DNA of 64,000 bases. Source: Archilochus colubris (lineage: Eukaryota; Chordata; Aves; Apodiformes; Trochilidae). Where the stretch lies: NCBI GenBank assembly GCA_023079485.1, contig CM041107.1, positions 6,592,657 through 6,656,656 on the forward strand, read 5' to 3'. The position numbers and the translations under genes were made by a program. The notes beneath the pieces were generated by a model, which was not told the DNA's origin, ran no database searches, and worked only from the letters and a program-made list of their open reading frames with translations. Shown here piece by piece: positions 10,600 to 22,151 of this stretch (its first letter is position 1; every line of letters begins with the position of its first letter).

Positions 10600-13500
10600 G
10601 GCAACGAAGCAGTGGCAGGAGTGATCGATCTTGGCACGGTAGAAATATTCCCTGTCTTTGGTGCCATGCAGAGAGGTCTTATAGATCAGGACACTGGCCT
10701 TGTCCTCTTGGAGGCCCAGGTTATCACATCTGACTTAGTTGTTCCAGAGACCAATGAGAAACTCTCCTTGGAGAAAGGTCTGGCAAGAAACATCATTGAT
10801 CTCAGGATGTTCCAGGTGCTGCAGGAACTGAAGGATGCTCTTCAGCAGGTGGAAGCAGTAAGAGGTGAAGGGAGGAAGGTCATACCTGTTGTTGCTGCCA
10901 TAGAAGAGGGGAGGATCAGTGAGAGCATCGGGTTAAAGATCCTTGAGGTCGAGCTTGTCACTGGGGGCTTTAAAGTCCATCAGGGCAGAATCAGCATGGA
11001 GACAGCAGTGCAAGAAAGGCTCCTTCCCCCCCAGCTTTGTTCCAAGCTCCTGTCTCACCTGGAGGGAAGCAAGGATTTGATTGACCCCAACACTGCTGAG
11101 AAGATCAGCCTTCCTGAGCTCCTGCACCGCTGCATCTTCCACCAAGAGACTGGTCTGAGGCTTCTCCCTGTCAAGCAGCTGGCAGGTGGGATGGTGAGCC
11201 TGAAATCAGGCAGAGAAGTCAGCATCTTCCGGGCTGTCCAGGAAGGGCTGATAGACAGGCAGGTGATGGTCAGGCTTCTGGAAGCCCAACTCTTTGCTGG
11301 TGGCATTGTTGACCCCAGGACGGGGCACAGGCTGACGGTGGATGAGGCCGTGAGGCATAATCTGATTGACCAGGATTTGGCATTCACACTTCTTATCCGT
11401 CAGCTTCAGACTGGTGGCATCATTGATACCATCACAGGAGAGAGAGTGACCATTGATGAAGCTGTAAGGAAAGAGTTGGTAGCACCAAGGATTGCGTTGG
11501 TTGTCCTGGAATCCCTGTGGTCCTTCATGGGGCTCCTGTGGCCAGAGACGGGGGAGATCATGCCAATTGCAGATGCTTTGGAGCAAGGAATCCTGTCTAC
11601 AGAGTTGGTTTACAAGATCCTCACCCAGAGGAAGCTCATTAAGGGTGTCTTTATACCAGAAACCACTGAGGTGTTGTCCTGGAAGAAAGCAGTTGAACAG
11701 GGCATCTTGGAGAGGGATGTGGCAAAGAAGCTGCAATCAGCTCTCATACCTGATGTCATGGGCAGAAGCAGACATGGCCAGAGCTCTTCTGGAGGGACTC
11801 CCCCAGGTCCCAAAGAGCAAAGTGACCCTCAGCTAAGGAGCAATGATGAAAGGCTGATGTTCCACTTGATGACCCACAGCTACATCAACATTCACGATGG
11901 CCAAAAGCTGCTCTTAGTGGATGGAGAGTTGAACAATCTCACTAAAGCCCTCATCCAAACCCAAGAAAATGGGTCCTGGGCACACATGATGGAAGACAGT
12001 GAAGGCTTTGAGGAGACAAAGGCAACTGCAGCTCTTGGAAGTGAGCCTTGCAATGGTCTGGCTTCACAGCACCTTGAGTTTCAGTTTACTCCTTCAAAAG
12101 AACAAAGTGAAAAGGTCCTGCCACCCAAAACTGCTTTGGAGAATGGGGAGGTGGTGATGGGACCTGAAAGCCTCCTGTTAGAGGATGGAGAAGATATCCT
12201 GGTTGTGAAAGAGCAAGAGCAGGTTCACACTGTCCAGGCTGCCATCAAGAAGGAACCTGCTGCTGAATTTGAGAGAGAGGAGGAAGCAGCTTCTACAGGT
12301 GAGGACAAAGAGCAGGTGAAATTATTGATGCCAGGACATCCCAGTGACCTTGGTAGCGGAATCAGAGAAACAGAGGAAATGAGGTTCAAGGCAGAGTCCA
12401 CGACTACTACAGTAGATGGAGTGGAAAGTATAGAAGATGAGAAGAGAGCATCAGAAAGTGGAGCAGTTGTTGTGAAAAGTGAAATCTGTGTATCAGTGGG
12501 TGTTTCGGAAAGCAGAGGCAGACTGGAAGTCATAGAAGAGAGATCTCAGGGCAGGGAGGAACCTGAAGTAGGGGCAGAAGAAGCTGGAGAGGTTTATTTG
12601 CTGAAAAAGGAACGAATAGAGAATGGCATGCTGGGAGGAGAGGAGATGGAGCTCCTAAAACCTGAAGAGGCAGAGGAAGCAGAGAGGCAGAGTGAAAGCA
12701 TAGAAAGTGCATTGGAAGTGGAAGAAAGAGAGGGGGAAGAAGTATCAGGTGCTGAGTGTGTTGATGGAGCATCCCTGCCAGCCCCTGCAGAGCAGGAAGC
12801 AGAGGACACTTTGGAAATGCTCTTAACACAGCTCCTAACTGGTGGCATAATCCACGAGCAGACAGGTGAGACTCTTCTTCTCAATGAAGCAGTAGCCCGT
12901 GGAGTGGTGCCTGGTCACACTGCTGTGAAACTCATGGAGAAAATGGAGATGTTCAGTGGCTTCTTTGATTCTCATACATGTGAATCATTAACCACTGAGA
13001 ATGTCATTGAAGAAGGGCTGATGGATGAGAAGCTTCTCCAGAAGGTCCTTGCTTCTGACAAAGCAATAAGTGGTGTTCTTGACCCAGGCAATAACTTTGT
13101 CTACTCTGTCAAGGACGCAGCTGCCATTGGCCTTCTGGACACAGAAACTGCAATGAGGATCTTGGAAAGGCAAGTGGTTACTGGAGGGATTGTTGACTTG
13201 AAACGTGGCAAAAAAATATCAGTCACTTTGGCTTCAAATCTGGGCCTCATAGAGCCAACAAGTCAGAAAGAGCTGGGCAAGCTGGAGAAGGCTTCCAAGG
13301 GGAAAGGCACTGATGAGGTGACCAGACAGAAGCTCATTACCTTGCAGGCTGAGACCAGTGGAATTGTAGATCCTAAAACCAAGCAGACTTTGACTGTTTC
13401 ACAATCCGTTGAAAAAGGGCTCTTGAAAAAAGAAAAAGCTTTTCAGCTCTTGACCAAGCAGGTTGCTGATGGAGGTATCATTCACCCCATATCTGGGATG

Positions 13501-15891
13501 AGGCTTTCAGTAAACAATGCTGTGAAACATGGTTTGATTGATCAAGATTTCTGTGAGGAGCTCAGGAAAGCTGAAGGTGTGTGCCTGCAGGGCTACGTTT
13601 TGCCTGGAACCCAGGAGAAGCTGCCCTTGTCCCAGGCGGTATCACTGGGGCTCCTTAGTCCAGAATTCCAGAGGAAAGTCCAAGAAATCCAAGCTGGGAG
13701 TGGAAGTGTTGTTAATCCTACTTCTGGCCAGAGGCTGCCACTCTGCCAGGCAGTGAAGGAGGGTTTGCTGCCTGAGCAGGTGGTGGAGAAAGTTCTGTCA
13801 TCTTCAGAAATGAAAGAGGGGATTGTAGATCCCGAGACCTGCATGGTCGTTCCCTACTTGGAGTTCATGAAGAAGTGTAAAATAGACATTGAGTCTGGCC
13901 AGAGGTATCTGGAGGTCCATCCCTTCCAAGCCATCAAGAATGAGGTGACAGGGACCAAGCTGACATGTGCTGAGGCAGTGAGAATGGGGAAGGTGGATCC
14001 TCTGCCTGCTCTGCGGCTGCTGCAGGCTCAGGCAGATGGTGGTGGGGTGGTGGAGGGCACTGTCAGCAAGAGGTTGTCCCTCAGGGCTGCTGTGGAGCAG
14101 GGGCTGCTGGATGAGGAAATGGCCCAGCTCATTGCCACCAACCAGATGAGGACTGGGGGGATTGTGGATGCTAACAGTGGGAAGAGATTGACTTTAAAAG
14201 AAGCTGTGGAGAAAGAACTGATCAGCCAAAAATTAGCTGCCCATCTGCAGGAGGCACAAATATCTGAAGGCAAACACGGTTCTGAGGTCTGCAAAGGAGA
14301 ACAACCCCATCTTTTCCAGGAAAAAAGGGAAAAATTATCTCCCAAAGAGGAAGATGTTGTCTTCTCTACCAGTGCTGCCAAGAGGTCTGATGATGTGGAG
14401 CACAAAGATGGAGCTGAAGCCATGAGCTACGATGTGACTGGAAGTGTAGCTGCTGCCACTGAGAGGCCCCTGGTGACACTGGTGACACTGACTGAAGGGA
14501 AATCAAAACCTCAAAAAACTTCAGAGGATAGTGTGGGCCCTCGGCCCCAAGAACAGGTTGAGCTGACTTTGGAATATCCCTCAGCGTTAGATGCAGCTTC
14601 TGCCTCCAAAGAGACAATGGTGGCAAAGGCTGTGGAGAAAGGGATTGGAAGGAGCAGCTCCTGGGTGAGAGCAGTCGGAGAGGAAGGATTGAGGAGAGAA
14701 GAGGTGGATGGAGGGACAGGGGAAGTGGAGAGGTTGGGGTTGGAGAAGGAGCAGCCATTCTTGGCCACGGAGGTGCTTCAGAGTGTGGAGGGTGGTGAGG
14801 AGAAGAAGAGGAGGAGCAGGAGGAGGAGGAGAGGGTTTGGAAGTGCAGAGCGAGTTGGGGCAGGTGAGGAAGGTGCAGTGGTGGCTTCTGAGCAAGGAGA
14901 GCGAGCAGACAGCCTGGGTGGAATGACACCAACTGCCCCAAGGGAACCCATCCCTGGGAGTCGAGGAGAGGGAGAGATGGGTCCTATAGAGTCTGGAGAA
15001 CTCCCCCACCTTGGTCTCCCTGTGAAGCCTGCAGGAGATGAGTTTGCAGATACAAAAAGTGTGAAACATGTTGAAGGAGTAACTCAGAGAGTGGGTGCAG
15101 AAGGTCCAGGTGACCAGGAAAAAATCAGTGAAATTGAGCTAAAACCTACTCAGAGACAGAGAAGCAAGAAAAAGAAAGCAAAACAGACTGGCCCCCCAGG
15201 AGAGAGCACTCAGATGGAGAAATCTGTGGAAAAGCAGTCCTCTCCTCCTCCCATTTCCAAAGACATTCCAGGAAAGAAGAAGCAGGAAGAGGAGGACTTT
15301 ATTTCAAGCACAACAGAACCAGAACCTGAAACGACCACCAAGATCACTGCCAAGTTGGCAAGAGATGCAGCCAAGCCCAAGGGTAGCAGCAGGGATGAAA
15401 GGGACAAGAAAATAATTTCTGAGCAAGATATAGAAAACCTCACTGGGCTCCAGGTTTCCCCTGTCCCCTTGGAACAAGGGGAGACTGGAGAGGTGGTGAA
15501 AGGTCGGGTCAGAAATGGTCATGATTCCTCAGTGGCAATGAGCATGGAGGAGAGAGGAACCCCAGAAGACCTCAAGGTGGAAACCAGCAGTAATGTGTCC
15601 AGTGCAGCCCTGGCAGCAGACAAACTGCCCCATGAATTAATTATCCAAGAGGAACCCAAAAGAGTTCAGGAACCCTCTGCAGTCCTTGAGCTTGGAAAAG
15701 AGGCACAACACAAGCAAGCAGCAGAGATCAGCACAGGCCAAGGAGCTGCTCCCATCCCCCCCAAACCCCATGGGGAAACACCCCAGGAGGGGACCAGGCA
15801 GCAAGGTCCTGGTGATCGAGGTTTGCTCTTACCCGTGATCATGGAGGGGGAGCTGCTGGAAACCTCCAGGGAATCGACGAGACCAGCCCAG
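10600..15891 (+). CDS. MACF1: MACF1b plectin-repeat exon (1,764 codons)
   Basis: A single 5,292-bp exon, phase 0-0, from ctgttctag to gtaaac, open throughout. Residues 1-385 hold about ten plectin-type motifs of roughly 38 residues (for example GLIDQDTGLVLLEAQ, GLIDRQVMVRLLEAQ, NLIDQDLAFTLLIRQ). Residues 386-730 form a Glu-rich, probably disordered linker. Residues 731-1225 hold about twelve more motifs (GLMDEKLLQKVLAS, GLLDTETAMRILERQ, GLIDQDFCEELRK, GLLDEEMAQLIATNQ). The tail, 1226-1764, is charged and probably disordered, with two basic patches (KKRRSRRRRRG near 1402, QRQRSKKKKAKQ near 1517). In other plakins such repeats form globular modules that bind intermediate filaments. In MACF1b this exon is known to be isoform-specific and has been linked to the Golgi. 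Because both phases are 0, skipping leaves the frame intact. Confidence 0.95.
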
Positions 15892-16380
15892 GTAAACTAC
15901 TGGCATTTGCCATTTCAACTTTTTTTTCTTTTTTTAATGATCCATTTGGTGGTGTTGATGTGAAACCTGTCCAAGGTCCTCAGCACAGCCAGAGCTTGAT
16001 GGTGCAGGATCAGCTTGGTGGGGTTGGCAGAGGACCTGGTGCTGTAGAGCTGCAAACACTCCAGGCTCAGTTGTGGCTTCTTTTTGCTGGAGTCTTGCTG
16101 ATAAATGACTAATCAGCAGGACTCTCTTTTTTTTTGGCACATTTGCTGTGACACCAGAGATCTCTTGCCATTTATAATCTCATGCTAGAAAAAGAGCCAT
16201 GTTTTTATTTTCCTATAGTAAATCTGTTAGATAAGGCCAGAGAGTGGAAAGTCCCTGGATGTTAATAACAGATTTCTTCTCTGAAAAAAAAGAAAAACAC
16301 ACAAAAAAGAAATCTTTTATAATCCTTTGTTTTCTTTTCTGTCCTGATCTGAGGTTCTGTTTTCCTGTTTGACTCTGTAG

Positions 16381-16530
16381 ATTATCTTCAGCAAGAAGAT
16401 GTGCCTGGAGCACGATGAGAAGCTGATCTCTTATCTCTCCATGCTCCGAGATATCGAGATGAGAATCAAACGGGTGCAGCCTGTGGAGCAGAACTTGGCA
16501 GGGCTGCAGGACTTGCTGCAGCAGGCCCAG
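16381..16530 (+). CDS. MACF1: MACF1b-specific rod exon 1
   Basis: 50 codons, phase 0-0, between gactctgtag and gtgagc. It codes IIFSKKMCLEHDEKLISYLS, MLRDIEMRIKRVQPVEQNLA, GLQDLLQQAQ. It matches human MACF1b (HDEKLISYLSLLRDIEMR, recalled). It is used only when the plectin exon is included. Confidence 0.92.
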
Positions 16531-16689
16531 GTGAGCCCAGCTGGGCCAGCCCTGGCCAACATCAGGCAGGACAAAGCTCGTCCCTCTTCTCCCCAACTTT
16601 ATGCATAGCCCTTCCACCTCCTCCCTGCTCTGGAAACTGGGCAGGGAGGTTAATCCCAGGTTTAACAGGCAGAGAAGGCCACAGAGATG

Positions 16690-17125
16690 ATCTGAGCACC
16701 TCTGCTCTGGAGAGCAGAGAAGCACCAGGCTGAGAGGGTTGGGGGTGTTCAGCCGGGAGAAGAGAAGGTTACAATGGGGACACCTTAGAGCTCCTTCCAG
16801 TGCCTGAAGGGGCTTCAGGAAAGCTGGGAAGGGACTTTGGATAAAGACATGGAGGGATGGGATGAGAGGGAATGGTTTCAAGCTGGAAAAAAGGAGATTG
16901 AGATGAAATATTAGGAAGAAATCCTTTTTTGGGAAGGTGCTGAGCCCCTAGCTCAGGTTGCCCTAAGAAGCTGTGGCTGCCCCATCCCTGACAGTGTCTC
17001 AGGCCAGCTTTGATGGGGCTTGCAGCAACCTGAGCTGGTGGGAGGTGTCCCTGCCCATGACAGGGCATGGGACTGGGGTGAGCTTTAAGGTCCCTTCACA
17101 CTGAAACCAGTCTGGGATTTGATGA
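16690..17125 (+). repeat. CR1 LINE 3' fragment, about 435 bp
   Basis: Sense-strand CR1: ctctgctctggagagcagag, caccaggctgagagggttgg, agctccttccagtgcctgaa, then ggtcccttcacactgaaacc near the end. The order and internal words match the avian CR1 3' region. It fills half of the 16531-17380 intron. Confidence 0.9.
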
Positions 17126-17380
17126 AGCCCTGTCCCTCCTCTCTCTGACTCACCTTCTGCTCCCTGCTTCAACAGTAACCTAAGCTTTGGCTGAAATGAA
17201 TTTTACACCTTAGAGAAAGACTGACAAGTGCTGGCAGCTGAGCAGGGATGGAGAAGGATAATGAATCTTCCCTGGAGACAGAGGCAGTGTTGGGAGCTGG
17301 GTCTCCAAAACCTTTCCTCGGGTTTGACAGTGGGAAGATGAAGTCACTGTCTTAGACATAACGATGCTGTCTTGCCTTAG

Positions 17381-17596
17381 GCTCTGGATGCTGAGCTGCA
17401 GGAGCTGAGCTTTCCAGTGAATCAGGAGTTGGATGCCGTGAAGGATATTGTGGCCAACCCCCCTGAAGAAGTCCCCGAGCAATTACTGAAGGCTTTGGAG
17501 AAAGATGCCAAGAATCTCCAGAAGTCTCTGAGCTCCGTGAGCGATGTCCTGGAATCCCGGCTGCAAAACCTTTGTGGGGCAGCAGAAACTGAAAAG
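17381..17596 (+). CDS. MACF1: MACF1b-specific rod exon 2
   Basis: 72 codons, phase 0-0, between cttgccttag and gtagag. It codes ALDAELQELSFPVNQELDAV, KDIVANPPEEVPEQLLKALE, KDAKNLQKSLSSVSDVLESR. The segment PEEVPEQLLKALEKDAKNLQ is nearly identical to recalled human MACF1b; the first helix is divergent. Confidence 0.93.
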
Positions 17597-17706
17597 GTAG
17601 AGCTGGTAGCTGTCCCTGGGCATCCCAGTGCTTCTTCCCTGGAGTGCTGTCTTCCTGTTTGAAATGATACACTTTGAGTTTTGGGTTTTTTTCCTTTTTT
17701 TTTAAG

Positions 17707-17856
17707 GCTAAAATCCTGGCACATCATGAGACTCTCCAGAACAAACTCCAGGAGCTGCTGAGCTGGGTGTCAGGCACCACCCAGTCACTGGACAGCAGTG
17801 ATTACCAGCAGAGGACTGATGCCACCAGTTTGAGCCAATGCCTCCAGCACTACAAG
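17707..17856 (+). CDS. MACF1: MACF1b-specific rod exon 3
   Basis: 50 codons, phase 0-0, after a long T run ending tttaag; the donor is gtaacc. It codes AKILAHHETLQNKLQELLSW, VSGTTQSLDSSDYQQRTDAT, SLSQCLQHYK. The LQELLSWV pattern is a spectrin-repeat helix A with its conserved Trp. The preceding intron is only 110 bp. Confidence 0.91.
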
Positions 17857-18649
17857 GTAACCATGGCAACACCCCTAATCTTGGTCTGATGGAGTTGCTG
17901 GCCTTTGTGCAGGGGAGAAGCTTTTAATCCTGCTTCCCTCCTGGAGCCTTGGCAGGTTTCCCTTATCCTTTTATTGCAGGAGGAGCAAAAATATTGTACT
18001 TGCTCCAGTCATTTTTTTCCACAATACACAAACCATCTGCTTTGGCCCTTTGGGGAATGGGTTCAAATGTGCAGGTGTGTAGTGGGGTGAGGGATTTCTG
18101 TTAGGCTCTGAGATGTTGAGGAAGGAGCTACTTCTTTGTTGGGGGTTTCAGGACGCACCTTCCCCCATCTCCATCACCTCACTGAGGAGCCCAGGCTCCT
18201 GCCACATTTATCCATCTCCCAGCAATAGCTCTCAAGGTTGTGTCAGTTCAGCATCTGCTGTTTGCTGGGAGCACCATGGTGCTGAAGTCAAGGGAGTTGA
18301 AGGCTTTGAGGGTTGATGGTGGCACAAGGAGTCACCAAGCTGGCAGCTCTAGGTGTGGGTTATCTACAGGGCTTCTGCTGACCACTGTCCAATCAACCTC
18401 TTGGTGAGGTGCTGGGGGTCTGTTGTGGAGGAGCCTTGGAAAATGGCTGCTCACCTCAACACTGAGTGTCACCTCGATGCTGAGTGTCCTTTTGGGAGCA
18501 TTTGGGGGTTCTGGAATATCTTGTTCTGATGACACAGCACCTTCTGGGGTGCACACTGCTGCCTCTCTTTGCATCCCCTCTGAAGCTGGCAGAGCAGAGT
18601 GTTGGGTGCAGAGGCATTTTGCCTGATGGGTCTTTTCTCTCCCATTCAG

Positions 18650-18877
18650 GATCTGAAAGAGCCCCTGACAGACATCAAGGTTCAGCTGGACACCACTGCC
18701 TTTGACATCCAGTTCCTTATCTCTGAGCATGCCCAGGACTTGACCCCTCAGCAGAGCAGGCAGCTGCTGCGGTTGCTCAATGAGCTGCAGAAGGCTTTCC
18801 GGGACCTGTCAGAGCGTGTGACAGCTCGGGTGGAGGTCCTGCAGGTCTGTCTCCAGCAAGTGGAGCAGACAGATCAG
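18650..18877 (+). CDS. MACF1: MACF1b-specific rod exon 4
   Basis: 76 codons, phase 0-0, after cccattcag. It codes DLKEPLTDIKVQLDTTAFDI, QFLISEHAQDLTPQQSRQLL, RLLNELQKAFRDLSERVTAR. ISEHAQDL.PQQ.RQ.LRLLNELQ is a close human match. The donor used here is cag|gtgaag. A second in-phase donor six bases on (aag|gttgtg, exon end 18883) would add Val-Lys, which recalled human MACF1b appears to have. Confidence 0.87.
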
Positions 18878-20290
18878 GTGAAGGTTGTGAGACTTCTGCT
18901 TCCTGGCTGCAGTTTGCTTGCTGAAGCTCTTCCCGGCCACAAGACCGTGCACTGAGACACCTCGTATTTGGGATTTCACATGCATGCCACTCACAGTTGA
19001 TGACTTCTTGTTGTACATCATGAGCTTCCTCTTAAAGTCTTTCTTCTTCCTACCATGTAACTCCCAGGCAGAAAGTTGCTTTTTTTGCTTTTTTTCCTCA
19101 AAAGATGGAGGTCTGGGTAGCGCTTCCGGGCAGTCCGCTGCTAGACACTGAGTTGCTCTAGACTGGGTGGAATAAAACCTGGTCTCTAACCCCACCAGAA
19201 AATCCCTGTTTAGGGGAGGCACCACAGACAGTTGGCAGTTTTTAAGCTCTTATTTCCACTGCACAAGTATTGCTGTCCGAGTAGAACAGCTGATGTGTCA
19301 AGGCCACAGCAAGACCTCAGGTCTCCGGCTGCAGCACCCATCACTGCATGGATCCTCTCATTCAAGACAGGATTAATGTGTTTTTTATTAACAATTGCTC
19401 TCCATCACTCTTGCCTGTCCTCTCTTGAGTGTGTGTGTGTATATTAACCAGTTTGCTTTGCTTTTTCAGATTGAGTGTGCGCCCATCCTAACCCAGGAAG
19501 AACTCACTTTGCAGCTGGAGAGCTCTTAAGAAGGCTCTTTCGATTTGCTTCTGTTGTTTTACCTTATGACTGGGAGAAACAAGCACAGTGTTTTGCACAA
19601 GTTTGTACATCATGTTGCTGAGATACCCAGTGAATCTCAAAAAAACCCACTTTATTCTCCCCCTGGGAAAGGGGAACGGGGACGTTGCAGGGACTCTCAG
19701 GTCACATCATGCTCAATTGCTCAAACAGGCGCTTCTGTGTTGTGCTTTGGCAGCCAAATGGAGGGGCTGGATCAGCTACAGAAACCCTTTCTCTCTCCTG
19801 GGCTTCCTCTCCAACTCCAGGGTCAAAAAAAAAACAACCAAACCCAAACTCAGCGCAACCTCCTTGGGTTGGTTGGGGCTCCACAGTGGTGCTGCCAGAC
19901 CTCAGGTTGCTGTTTCCTTTCACTCTGAGTTTCTGCTGCAGTTAGAATGTTTTTTGGAGGGAAAAGGCACAGAAACTTCTTTCTGAGCTCTCCTGGGAGA
20001 GGAGTAGCTCCACTTTGGAGCTCAACAGCTTTTCTCCAAGAGCAGGTTGAGAGCAACCAATTCAAATGGTGGCAAACATGCAGCAAGATACAAGTCTGCA
20101 CCTTCAGCCCCGTTTTTGAGCCTGAGAAGGGAGCAGGAGCCCAAGGGGAGCTGCAAACACTGTTTTCTGTGCTGCATCCTCCCCCCTGGGAGCTGCTCCA
20201 GCTGTAACCTCTTGCCTTTGCCTTGCAGCACTCTGTGTGACAGCAGAAGCAGCCCTGTCACTAACTGTCTCCTCTCCCCTCTGCCCACAG
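18878..20290 (+). other. Intron of 1.4 kb with a possible alternative terminal exon
   Basis: It contains a strong acceptor (tttgctttgctttttcag, ending 19469) followed in phase by 19 codons and a stop at 19527-19529; see the separate entry. The rest shows only simple T-rich and A-rich patches. No CR1 was seen. Confidence 0.6.
19470..19529 (+). CDS. Possible alternative terminal exon (19 codons + stop)
   Basis: After ctttttcag the sequence reads, in phase 0, IECAPILTQEELTLQLESS and then TAA. Joined to the exon ending 18877 it would truncate the plectin-repeat form before most of the rod. Support is limited to the strong acceptor, the matching phase and a plausible hydrophilic peptide. No AATAAA follows closely, and I know of no human counterpart. 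It may be chance. Confidence 0.25.
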   Translation: MECAPILTQEELTLQLESS

Positions 20291-20440
20291 ACGCTGCAGG
20301 AGCAGCAGGCAGCCCGGGCACACAGCCTGGCTGAGCTGAGCCGCTGGCTCTGCCAAGCAGAGGACACACTGGGGGAGCAGCAGAGAGCAGCCAACCAAGG
20401 GGACCTGTCGGCCTTGCAGCAGAGGCAAAGTGATGTTAAG
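20291..20440 (+). CDS. MACF1: MACF1 exon: rod, common to a and b forms
   Basis: 50 codons, phase 0-0, between ctgcccacag and gtcagt. It codes TLQEQQAARAHSLAELSRWL, CQAEDTLGEQQRAANQGDLS, ALQQRQSDVK. The human counterpart is TLQKQQNTCHQQLEDLCSWV. This is the exon reached when the plectin block is skipped. Confidence 0.92.
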
Positions 20441-20527
20441 GTCAGTGCTTTAAAGAAAGGGGAGGCAGAGGGGTTTGCTGGGTGCTGCCTTGGGAGCACA
20501 TGGGGTCTGACAGCATCGTCTGCCCAG

Positions 20528-20761
20528 GAGCTGCAGAGGAGCATGCACACCCGAGCTGCCTCCTTCGCCAACGTCCTGAAAAGCACGGAGGAGTTTTTGG
20601 AAGAGAACAAAGCAAAAATGGAACCTGGGGAGCTGGCAGAGCTGCAAGAGCAGCTCCAGCGTGCCAAAGAGCAGTACCGGTCCCTGCAGGAGAGGACAGA
20701 GGTGGCCCAGAAGGAGCTGGAGAGCGCTGTGACTGCTGCAGTGCAGCAGGAGACTGAAAAG
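20528..20761 (+). CDS. MACF1: MACF1 exon: spectrin repeat
   Basis: 78 codons, phase 0-0, between tgcccag and gtaacg. It codes ELQRSMHTRAASFANVLKST, EEFLEENKAKMEPGELAELQ, then EQYRSLQERTEVAQKELESA. It matches the human repeat RATSFATVVKDIEGFMEENQ. The preceding intron is only 87 bp, close to the lower limit for vertebrate introns. Confidence 0.93.
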
Positions 20762-21225
20762 GTAACGTGCAAAGAGCTGTAGCTCCCAGGCTCTGCTCCA
20801 GGTGGACAACAAGGTCCTTTTGGTGCCATCAGACTCATTCAGGGTCCTCAGGGTCATTTGGGTGATGCAGCATGAAGCAATTTGCTGCTCCCTCCTGTCT
20901 CTGCCCCCAGCAGGGTGTCCCCCAGATACTTGTGAAATGAGATTCCCTTTCGTGCAGCCCTTCAGGGTGGGGACCCTGGGTTGTATCAGGGTGAAAAATT
21001 AAACAGAGCAGAGAGGCTGAGGTTATTCACAACTTCTTTGCACCTTCCTGCTTCCAGAGACCCACAGAGTGTTTTGGATATCTGTGAGTGTCTCGGGTGT
21101 TTGCTGTGGCTGGAAAACTCTTTGGGGTTTTCTCTTCTGCTGATTTTTGTCTCCCTCCCCTGTGCAGCCATTTACTGAACAGGAATAAACCATGTCATTC
21201 TTATCTGGAGCCTTTGTACTTTCAG

Positions 21226-21447
21226 GTGAAAGCTGCCAAAGAGCTGGAGGAGAACAGGAATAGGATCAATTCCCTTTTGAACTGGGTGGCATCACTGGAG
21301 CAGACTGCAGAGCTCCCAGAGTACAGACCCCACTTTGTGGGGCGAGCACCAGGAGCAGGGATGGGTGCTCAGGGCCTCCCCGACAGCCACATGGTGGAAA
21401 CAGACAGTGCTGCTGAGAGCCTGGATGAGCAGTATGAGAGGCTGAAG
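21226..21447 (+). CDS. MACF1: MACF1 exon: rod, variable segment
   Basis: 74 codons, phase 0-0, between tttcag and gtcagg. It codes VKAAKELEENRNRINSLLNW, VASLEQTAELPEYRPHFVGR, and ends AESLDEQYERLK. Only the two ends resemble human (AAKELAENKKKIDALLDWV; EKLDKQCE). The middle is a Gly/Pro-rich loop that differs in length and sequence. Confidence 0.9.
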
Positions 21448-21782
21448 GTCAGGACTGACACCTCATCCCTCTCAAAGCTTCCTCTCTGACACAGTGCCCT
21501 TGCATCTGGGAGTGGGATGGGGTGTGGGATGGATCAGGCCTCCCAAACACATGTTCAGGGTGATTTTCCTTATGGGAGACTTGGGAATTCTCTGCCTGGT
21601 GTCCTGAAGGACATGCGGTCTGTGTTGGGGGGGTGGGTGCCATGGCTCGGTGCAGTCAGGGTAAGGAAAGTGCCCATGGTAGTTGGTGAGGGGGTTGGCT
21701 ACTCCTGCAGGCAGAGCACCTCCCTGTGGCCCAGCCTTGGGGCTTCCTCCTCCTTGCTGGCTATTTTGTCCTCTTTTTTTTG

Positions 21783-22054
21783 GCTGGTTGAGTGCAAAGA
21801 TGCAGCTGCAGGCTCAGGAGGTCCTGGTGGTGCAGATCAGGTGGAGCCAGAACCTTCTCAGAGGTGCCTAGAGCAAGGAACAGGAGCTGCAGTCAGAGAC
21901 TGCCACAGGGGACATCCCAATGGGACATGGGGGGACATTCCTCCTCCATGGGGGTGGCAGAGACAGCCTGCCCCCCCCTGTTCCAACTGTGCCTGCAGTG
22001 TGGGATTGGACCTTCCAACCTCTATTATTTTCTTAATGATTTGGGGATGAAGTG
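21783..22054 (+). repeat. Intronic repeat copy A (CR1-like), 272 bp
   Basis: It begins gctggttgagtgcaaagatg and ends ttaatgatttggggatgaagtg. It is closely matched over its length by copy B at 23302-23579. The inner part cagaaccttctcagaggtgc and the end ggattggaccttccaacctc resemble an internally deleted CR1 3' region. It sits on the + strand. Confidence 0.75.
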
Positions 22055-22151
22055 TTGCAGGAGGGTGCAGAGGCTACATCACACCACGACCTCTCTGGTG
22101 GGCAGAGACCCTGGGTCCCAAACTTCACCTTTGCTCCCTCTCATCTTTCAG

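Noticed and set aside
14366..15069. Antisense open frames of 160-191 codons opposite the plectin exon
   Set aside because: They are shadows of the Glu/Lys-rich sense frame (read back as Ser/Pro/Leu), with no independent signal.
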